DNA from: Fidelibacterota bacterium
GTDB taxonomy: Bacteria; Fidelibacterota; JAANXI01
DNA: 10,621 nucleotides
Reading direction: 5' to 3'
Assembly (NCBI GenBank): GCA_018263365.1
Contig: JAANXI010000023.1
Coordinates: 4-10,624, forward strand
The position numbers and the translations under genes are program-made. How positions within the stretch are numbered: position 1 is the stretch's first letter; the number at the start of each line of letters is the position of its first letter. Below the pieces are notes generated by a model. The model searched no databases. It was given only the letters and a program-made list of their open reading frames with translations, and was not told where the DNA came from. This document shows positions 6,214-10,621 of the stretch, piece by piece.

Positions 6214-7661
6214 GCGGAAATATCCTGGAAAAACCACAATCATTCTATTCCGAATACACCCGCAAGCCGGGCGCTGATACCCTTACAACCCATTACTGTC
6301 CGGGATGTGGTCACGGCGTACTGCACAAACTCATCGCCGAGGCCCTCGACGATTTCGGTGTTCGGGAGAAGGCGATTTTCGTCAGTCCGGTGGGATGCAG
6401 TGTATTTGGGTATTACTATTTCCACACCGGAAACGTCCAGGCTGCTCACGGACGCGCATCGGCAGTGGCAACAGCGTTAAAGCGCGCCAATCCGGATAGT
6501 ATTGTTATCAGCTACCAGGGCGACGGCGACCTGGCTGGCATTGGGGGAAATAACATTCTGCAGGCTGCCAATCGTGGCGAGAATTTCACGACATTTTTCG
6601 TCAACAATGCGATCTACGGTATGACCGGCGGCCAGATGGCGCCGACGACATTGATTGGTCAAACCACAACGACCACACCCCGCGGCCGCACCCATGAAAA
6701 CGAAGGCTATCCGCTTCGGGTTGCCGAATTACTGGCAACGCTGGAAGCGCCAGTGTACCTCGAACGTGTATTAATAGGCGATCCAAAGTACACAATGAAA
6801 GCGCGGAAGGCCGTTCGGAAGGCGATTAAAGCCCAAATCGAAGGCAAAGGGTTTTCCATGGTGGAAGCGCTGTCAGCCTGTCCCCTCGGGTGGAAGATGG
6901 ACCCGGTAGATGCGAAGAACTGGGTGCAGGATGTTCTGGTGAAATATTTTCCGCTGGGCGTGACGCGTGACAATATATCCGAAGTTGAGGGGTATGTGCC
7001 CGGTGAAAACGGCAATGGACGGAAACCGCTCTCGGACAGGGAACTCGTGAAGAAGATCGATATCCCATCGGATGAGACCACTACGACCTATCCGTTGCCG
7101 GAAGCCGAAGACAGGTACAAACATTCGGAGATTAAGATCGCCGGCTTCGGCGGACAGGGTGTTCTTTCCCTGGGCGTTGGGCTATCCCAAATGGGAATGC
7201 TTCAGCAGTATCACGTCAGCTGGTTACCATCGTATGGGCCGGAAATGCGTGGCGGGACGGCGCACTGCCATGTGAAACTGAGCCATAACCCGATTGGGGC
7301 TCCCCTCATCGAGAAACCTACTATCCTCGTGCCGATGAATAAGCCATCGCTGTACAAATTCGAGGATTCGGTGGTGGAAGGCGGAGACATCTTTTACAAC
7401 AGTTCGTTGATTGATACACCACCGAAACGGTCGGATGTGAATGTGTATCCGGTGGATGCCACGGAGATCGCTGACGGACTTGGGAATACCAAGGCCGCAA
7501 ATATGGTGATGCTGGGGGCGATTATCGCGAAGACCGGACTGCTGGATAAGGAGGCCGTGATAACAGAAATGAAGCAGATTATCAAAAAAGAAAAGTACGT
7601 TGAACTAAACCAAAATGCCGTGCAGGCCGGCTTCGATGCCCTGCAGTCCGTATCCGGGTAA
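6210..7661 (+). CDS. 2-oxoacid:ferredoxin oxidoreductase, fused beta-gamma subunit
   Basis: This 483-residue protein joins two normally separable subunits. Residues 1 to about 255 are beta. HYCPGCGHG (Cys30, Cys33), VGCS (Cys63) and SACPLGW (Cys224) supply the four ligands of the proximal [4Fe-4S] cluster. GDGDLAGIGGNNILQAANRG (104-123) with VNNAIYGMTGGQ is the thiamine-diphosphate/Mg site. A linker of about 50 residues rich in Pro, Glu and Thr follows. Residues about 304-483 are gamma, with AGFGGQGVLSLG (311-322) and SYGPEMRGGTAHC (341-353). The enzyme decarboxylates a 2-oxo acid to acyl-CoA with reduction of ferredoxin and can run in reverse. It begins inside the alpha stop codon, with GGAGGAGG (6195-6202) seven bases before the ATG. 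It is the last gene of the operon and is followed by a terminator. Confidence 0.9.
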   Translation: MSGNILEKPQSFYSEYTRKPGADTLTTHYCPGCGHGVLHKLIAEALDDFGVREKAIFVSPVGCSVFGYYYFHTGNVQAAHGRASAVATALKRANPDSIVISYQGDGDLAGIGGNNILQAANRGENFTTFFVNNAIYGMTGGQMAPTTLIGQTTTTTPRGRTHENEGYPLRVAELLATLEAPVYLERVLIGDPKYTMKARKAVRKAIKAQIEGKGFSMVEALSACPLGWKMDPVDAKNWVQDVLVKYFPLGVTRDNISEVEGYVPGENGNGRKPLSDRELVKKIDIPSDETTTTYPLPEAEDRYKHSEIKIAGFGGQGVLSLGVGLSQMGMLQQYHVSWLPSYGPEMRGGTAHCHVKLSHNPIGAPLIEKPTILVPMNKPSLYKFEDSVVEGGDIFYNSSLIDTPPKRSDVNVYPVDATEIADGLGNTKAANMVMLGAIIAKTGLLDKEAVITEMKQIIKKEKYVELNQNAVQAGFDALQSVSG

Positions 7662-7685
7662 ATCGTACGTCAGAGATGTGTGTTG

Positions 7686-7722
7686 AAATCGCCCTCCCTT
7701 CCCCGGGGAGGGCGATTTTTTT
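7686..7722 (+). terminator. Rho-independent terminator closing the operon
   Basis: The 13-bp arms AAATCGCCCTCCC (7686-7698) and GGGAGGGCGATTT (7706-7718) pair perfectly around a seven-base loop and run into T7715-T7722. It begins 24 bases after the beta-gamma stop. The A-run on the other side gives only three A residues, so leftward function is doubtful. Confidence 0.9.
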
Positions 7723-7822
7723 AACTGAATTATTTATAAATGTCGCTTTGGGACCTTCTATTCCAGGTCTGGAAGCAGTTTCGATCAAAACTTACGCCGT
7801 ATCATAGTCGGGAATTCCTTTA

Positions 7823-7965
7823 GTAGAGACGTTCCATGGAGGGTGTGTGAGAATGCTGTGTCAAGGATTTTTTTCTCATACCTTTTCATATTACTACTCA
7901 GTGTAAAATATATGATAACCCATTGATATTATTGACTGTAGAGACGTGCCATGGCACGTCTCTAC
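7823..7965 (-). mobile_element. MITE-like palindrome-ended element, copy 2 (inverted)
   Basis: This is a 143-bp unit in reverse orientation relative to the copy at 2038-2181. Its inner end GTAGAGACGTTCCATGG starts at 7823, and the 31-base block identical to copy 1 is at 7826-7856. The second shared block, TAACCCATTGATATT on the plus strand, is at 7916-7930. The perfect palindrome closes it at 7938-7965. Lengths differ by one base while the middle has diverged, as expected for old copies of one element. It is non-coding. Confidence 0.65.
7938..7965. repeat. Perfect palindrome (GTAGAGACGTGCC family), copy 2
   Basis: This 28-bp sequence is identical to the one at 2038-2065: GTAGAGACGTGCCA plus its reverse complement. 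It is the outer end of the element to its left and also the left end of a shorter element to its right. One palindrome thus serves two units. Confidence 0.9.
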
Positions 7966-8043
7966 TCGGAAGAAAATGCGATGATTACTCACATTTTTCC
8001 CTTATTTTTTTGTTTACACACAGCCTGCATGGAACGTCTCTAC
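7938..8043 (+). mobile_element. MITE-like palindrome-ended element, short form
   Basis: Starting from the shared palindrome, a 106-bp unit runs rightward and ends in GCATGGAACGTCTCTAC (8027-8043). This restores the terminal inverted repeat of GTAGAGACGT. The sequence before the end (ACACACAGCCTGCATGG) is a degenerate version of the ACACACCCTCCATGG seen in the two longer copies. It looks like a shortened or diverged family member. Confidence 0.5.
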
Positions 8044-8046
8044 AAT

Positions 8047-8070
8047 ATATCATTATATCATTATATCATT
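8047..8070. repeat. Tandem repeat, ATATCATT x 3
   Basis: Three exact, head-to-tail copies of the 8-mer ATATCATT directly follow the end of the short element. This is a simple-sequence tract between the element and the cyclase stop codon, with no further function visible. Confidence 0.85.
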
Positions 8071-8093
8071 AGCTGATTTCTATTAAAACCATC

Positions 8094-10292
8094 CTATTTG
8101 CTCTGCAGCGTAAACACCCCGTCCCAATCATTGGGACGTTGTTTTTTGAGCAGTTTTGAGCGTTCGTACATCGTCTGGGACGGCGAATCCTGATAATCGC
8201 CATCCGCCAATTCTTCAAAGATCTTTATCGCCTTACGCCAGTTGCCGTTCCGGTATTCAAACAACCCCTCGTGATACCGGTAATACAGCCCCATATTGTA
8301 TTCGGGTTTTCGACCGATATAATCGATGAGTTCATAGATTTTCACCGGTTCGGTCTTTCCCTTGACCCGCAGCATGTCGAGTTCGCGACAGATAAAATGT
8401 TCCTTAACCAATTCGAAGGTGGATTCGCTGATAATGATTTTCGTCTTAAAAACCTTGTTCACGCCCTCCAGCCGGGCGGCCAGATTCACATCGTCCCCGA
8501 TAGCAGTGTAATCCGCCCGGCGCTCCGAACCGATGTTTCCAGCGACGATCGGCCCGGAGTTCAGGCCAATGCGGGTGTTCAGATGAAAATGGACAGCCGG
8601 AGGCAGTTCCGTATATTTCTCCCGTAACTTCAGACTGTAATCCCGGTGCGCCAACGCCGCCTGGCTGGCCAGGTAGGCGTGATCATCTCTGGGAACCGGA
8701 GCCCCGAACAGCGCCATGATGCCGTCGCCGGTATATTTGTCGAGCAGTCCGTTATGGTCTAACACAAAACTCGTTAATGTATCAAAATATTCGTTCAGGT
8801 ATTGAACCAGTTCCGGGGCGGTTTTTCCTTCGGAAAAGGTAGTAAAGTTATAAATATCCGAAAATAACACTGTGGCGTAGATCTCATCTCCGCCCATTTG
8901 TACGAGTTCAGGATCTTTGAGCAAGTTTTGAATCACATCGGGATGGACGTACCGGCTGAACACCTTGCGGATTTCCAGCTTCGATCGCCCTTCCACAACA
9001 AAGCTCAGGGTGGCAATGGTAATGTATGACAGCACAAAACCCGTCACCGGAGTAATGATCCCTAACCAAGCCCTGTTTGCCACCCAGACAGAGATGGCTA
9101 TTCCGATGATATAAGCAAGTATTCCGACCATCATCAGGTTGCTATAGCGCAACTGAAAGCGCGTAAATATCATAAACGCCAGGAAGCTCACCAGCAGCGT
9201 GTTCAGGAAATTCACCCACCACGATACGACATGCACAAAATCGCCCTGTGTCAGGTTACTGAGCACCATCGCCCAGATTTCCATCCCCGGATACGCAGAG
9301 ATACCGGTGAACGGCGTTGGTTTCAAATCTTTCAGTCCGGCTGCCGAGGCGCCAACAATGATGTATTTATCCCTGAACATCTCCGGATTCAACGCGGGCT
9401 CTCCGCCATATCGCAACGCGCTGGCGGTCTGGATGACCGCACTAATCGGTACGTACCGGAAGACCCCGTCAGGGCCGCCAGCGCCGTACCAGTTGACCAG
9501 ATATTCTCCGTCGTCATCCACCGGAATACGCCGACCGCCGATCCGGTATGCGCCTTTCGACCAGGTTGGATTCATTTCGATTTCTGCCAACCAACCCCGC
9601 ACAGGTAAATTTGCGTATATCTTTCCCTGATACTCATGAAACAGCTGCACGTGTCGCAAAACGCCGCCTCGATCAGTGCGGACATTCGTAACACCAAGGG
9701 CAGTTGTTGCATTTAGTAAGGTATCAATAGGCGCCTTTGCCCCACGATAGGTGAGATCCTGCTCCGGTCCGTCATTAATCATCTGAAATCCGAATTCGCC
9801 CAGCGATGGAGTTTTTTTCGCCGTATCCGCCAGTAATTCAGCCCCCAAAATGACCTGCCCGTGTTCCCGGATAGATGCCGCAAATGCCCCGTCGGTTTCT
9901 TCAGCGTACGTTTCGTCCCGATTCAGATCGGGATCGTAAAACAGCATATCGTACATCACGGATCGGGTACCGACCTCAGCGAAGAGATTGTTCATCTGAG
10001 CATAAAAGCTTCTTGGAAACGGGTATTGAATCCCTACCTTCTCTGCAAAATAGTCCAGACTGTTATTATCGATATCCACCAAGACGATATTTGTATCCGC
10101 CTGTTCCGGAATCGGGAAATGCACAAATCGGTAATCCAGGGTTTGCTGTTCAATATCACGCATAAAACCGCTATTGCCGATCAGCATCGCGATGATCGCA
10201 ATAATTACGGCGATTGACAGCCCGACATACCACGCCTGGTAGTTTTTGGTGAGCCAGGTGATTACTGAATTTATGTCAATGTTTTTTGGCAT
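8094..10292 (-). CDS. CHASE2-domain class III adenylate cyclase
   Basis: This is a 732-residue membrane protein. One transmembrane helix (about 21-39) precedes an extracytoplasmic CHASE2 sensor domain (about 45-350). Three further helices follow (about 357-377, 385-405, 408-433). A cytoplasmic class III nucleotide cyclase domain (about 468-655) makes cAMP from ATP. Metal-binding residues are Asp479 (LFSDIYNFT) and Asp523 (YTGDG). Lys519 (LLDKYTGDG) and Thr596 (YTAIGDDVN) sit at the base-recognition positions, a Lys/Thr pair used by CyaC-like adenylate cyclases. Asn603 and Arg607 of VNLAARLE complete the site. The usual DIRGFT is DIYNFT here. A TPR-like tail (667-732) ends in NDWDGVFTLQSK, common in this family. 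An in-frame stop lies just upstream and no other ATG intervenes, which supports this start, although no Shine-Dalgarno is visible. The signal sensed is unknown. Confidence 0.92.
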   Translation of the reverse strand: MPKNIDINSVITWLTKNYQAWYVGLSIAVIIAIIAMLIGNSGFMRDIEQQTLDYRFVHFPIPEQADTNIVLVDIDNNSLDYFAEKVGIQYPFPRSFYAQMNNLFAEVGTRSVMYDMLFYDPDLNRDETYAEETDGAFAASIREHGQVILGAELLADTAKKTPSLGEFGFQMINDGPEQDLTYRGAKAPIDTLLNATTALGVTNVRTDRGGVLRHVQLFHEYQGKIYANLPVRGWLAEIEMNPTWSKGAYRIGGRRIPVDDDGEYLVNWYGAGGPDGVFRYVPISAVIQTASALRYGGEPALNPEMFRDKYIIVGASAAGLKDLKPTPFTGISAYPGMEIWAMVLSNLTQGDFVHVVSWWVNFLNTLLVSFLAFMIFTRFQLRYSNLMMVGILAYIIGIAISVWVANRAWLGIITPVTGFVLSYITIATLSFVVEGRSKLEIRKVFSRYVHPDVIQNLLKDPELVQMGGDEIYATVLFSDIYNFTTFSEGKTAPELVQYLNEYFDTLTSFVLDHNGLLDKYTGDGIMALFGAPVPRDDHAYLASQAALAHRDYSLKLREKYTELPPAVHFHLNTRIGLNSGPIVAGNIGSERRADYTAIGDDVNLAARLEGVNKVFKTKIIISESTFELVKEHFICRELDMLRVKGKTEPVKIYELIDYIGRKPEYNMGLYYRYHEGLFEYRNGNWRKAIKIFEELADGDYQDSPSQTMYERSKLLKKQRPNDWDGVFTLQSK

Positions 10293-10327
10293 GTAGAGGT
10301 AAAATGGAAAAATATGCTAACACACCA

Positions 10328-10356
10328 AAATTAGGTGGTTTTCGCAGAAGGTGCAA
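10328..10356 (-). promoter_or_regulatory. Possible sigma-70-type promoter of the cyclase gene
   Basis: Read on the minus strand, TTGCAC (10356-10351) and TAATTT (10333-10328) are separated by 17 bases. This resembles -35 and -10 boxes placed 36 bases upstream of the cyclase ATG. The matches are only partial, so this is a candidate. Confidence 0.3.
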
Positions 10357-10489
10357 TACGTAAATAATTAACCAAGCAGCCAATTACACCAATCAATTAA
10401 ATAACAAGGTCATCCTAGCCTGAATAAATCATAAATCCGTGAAATAGCGACCAAATATATCGTTTTAAGTTATTCAATAACAACGATTT

Positions 10490-10517
10490 GTAGAGACACG
10501 CCATGGCGTGTCTCTAC
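10490..10517. repeat. Perfect palindrome (GTAGAGACACGCC variant), copy 3
   Basis: The half-site GTAGAGACACGCCA is followed by its exact reverse complement, 28 bp in all, again centred on CCATGG. Compared with the other two copies, positions 9 and 10 of the arm changed from GT to AC and the opposite arm changed to match. It lies between the cyclase gene and the gene at the right edge. The rest of 10293-10561 holds nothing else I can identify apart from the promoter candidate. Confidence 0.9.
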
Positions 10518-10561
10518 CAAGGATTTTATTTGCTATTCAAACTTGAAAAGAGGGGAGGGGG

Positions 10562-10621
10562 TTATTTCTCCCCCGGAATCCCCGGTTCAGTCATTGCGCG
10601 CACATTCAGTGCCTCTTCAAT
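10562..10621 (-). CDS. C-terminal end of a leftward gene (partial)
   Basis: On the minus strand the frame enters at the right edge and reads IEEALNVRAMTEPGIPGEK, then TAA at 10564-10562. Codon use looks like the neighbouring genes. The product is not recognisable from 19 residues. It is transcribed in the same direction as the cyclase, but a gap of about 270 bases with a palindrome separates them, so a shared operon is unlikely. Confidence 0.55.
   Translation of the reverse strand: MEEALNVRAMTEPGIPGEK

Larger units (their letters stand above)
7662..8093. other. 432-base intergenic region between convergent transcription units
   Basis: It contains the operon terminator and two MITE-like elements sharing one palindrome (7823-8043). 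A tandem 8-mer (8047-8070) follows. There is no gene. On the left-going side there is no clear terminator for the cyclase gene whose stop is at 8094. Confidence 0.7.

Noticed and set aside
2887..7585. Numerous antisense and shifted ORFs of 60-185 codons inside the operon
   Set aside because: They lie opposite or out of frame with well-identified genes, are low-complexity or Arg/Ser-rich, and carry no family motifs.
2038..10517. Repeated palindromes as a CRISPR array
   Set aside because: The copies are kilobases apart with no regularly spaced unique spacers and no cas genes.

Overview
The window reads as a chromosomal segment from an anaerobic or facultatively anaerobic bacterium with moderate GC genes and AT-rich intergenic DNA. 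The coding content (ferredoxin-linked 2-oxoacid oxidoreductase, CoA-transferase, CHASE2-type adenylate cyclase) and the interspersed GTAGAGAC-type palindromes would fit an environmental lineage such as the FCB group, Calditrichota or relatives. That placement is an impression only; no rRNA or other taxonomic marker is present.

Layout. Positions 1-170 hold the unresolved 3' end of something transcribed rightward, closed by a rho-independent terminator (139-170). A leftward thioredoxin-coupled arsenate reductase gene (295-765) and a rightward O-methyltransferase family-2 gene (883-1848) are divergent. A 556-base intergenic stretch follows. It holds a 144-bp MITE-like element headed by a perfect 28-bp palindrome, several dyads, and a well-spaced sigma-54 (-24/-12) promoter at 2371-2386.

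The centre is a tight five-gene rightward operon (2444-7661): alanine dehydrogenase, a 4-hydroxybutyrate/acetate-type CoA-transferase, and a VOR/KOR-type 2-oxoacid:ferredoxin oxidoreductase. The oxidoreductase consists of an 8Cys ferredoxin subunit, an alpha subunit, and a fused beta-gamma subunit. The operon ends at a strong terminator (7686-7722). Read together, the genes would convert an amino acid to a 2-oxo acid (NADH + ammonia), decarboxylate it to acyl-CoA (reduced ferredoxin + CO2), and exchange the CoA with a carboxylate. They could also run in reverse as reductive carboxylation and amination of acyl-CoAs.

Downstream (7823-8043) a second copy of the MITE-like element lies in inverted orientation and is joined to a third, shorter one through a shared palindrome. 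The operon is therefore bracketed by an inverted pair. A leftward CHASE2 / class III adenylate cyclase gene (8094-10292) follows, then a third palindrome with compensatory base changes (10490-10517). The last 19 codons of another leftward gene lie at the right edge (10562-10621).

The observations most worth pursuing are the palindrome-ended element family with covarying arms, the sigma-54 promoter driving the amino/2-oxo acid operon, and the beta-gamma fusion of the oxidoreductase.
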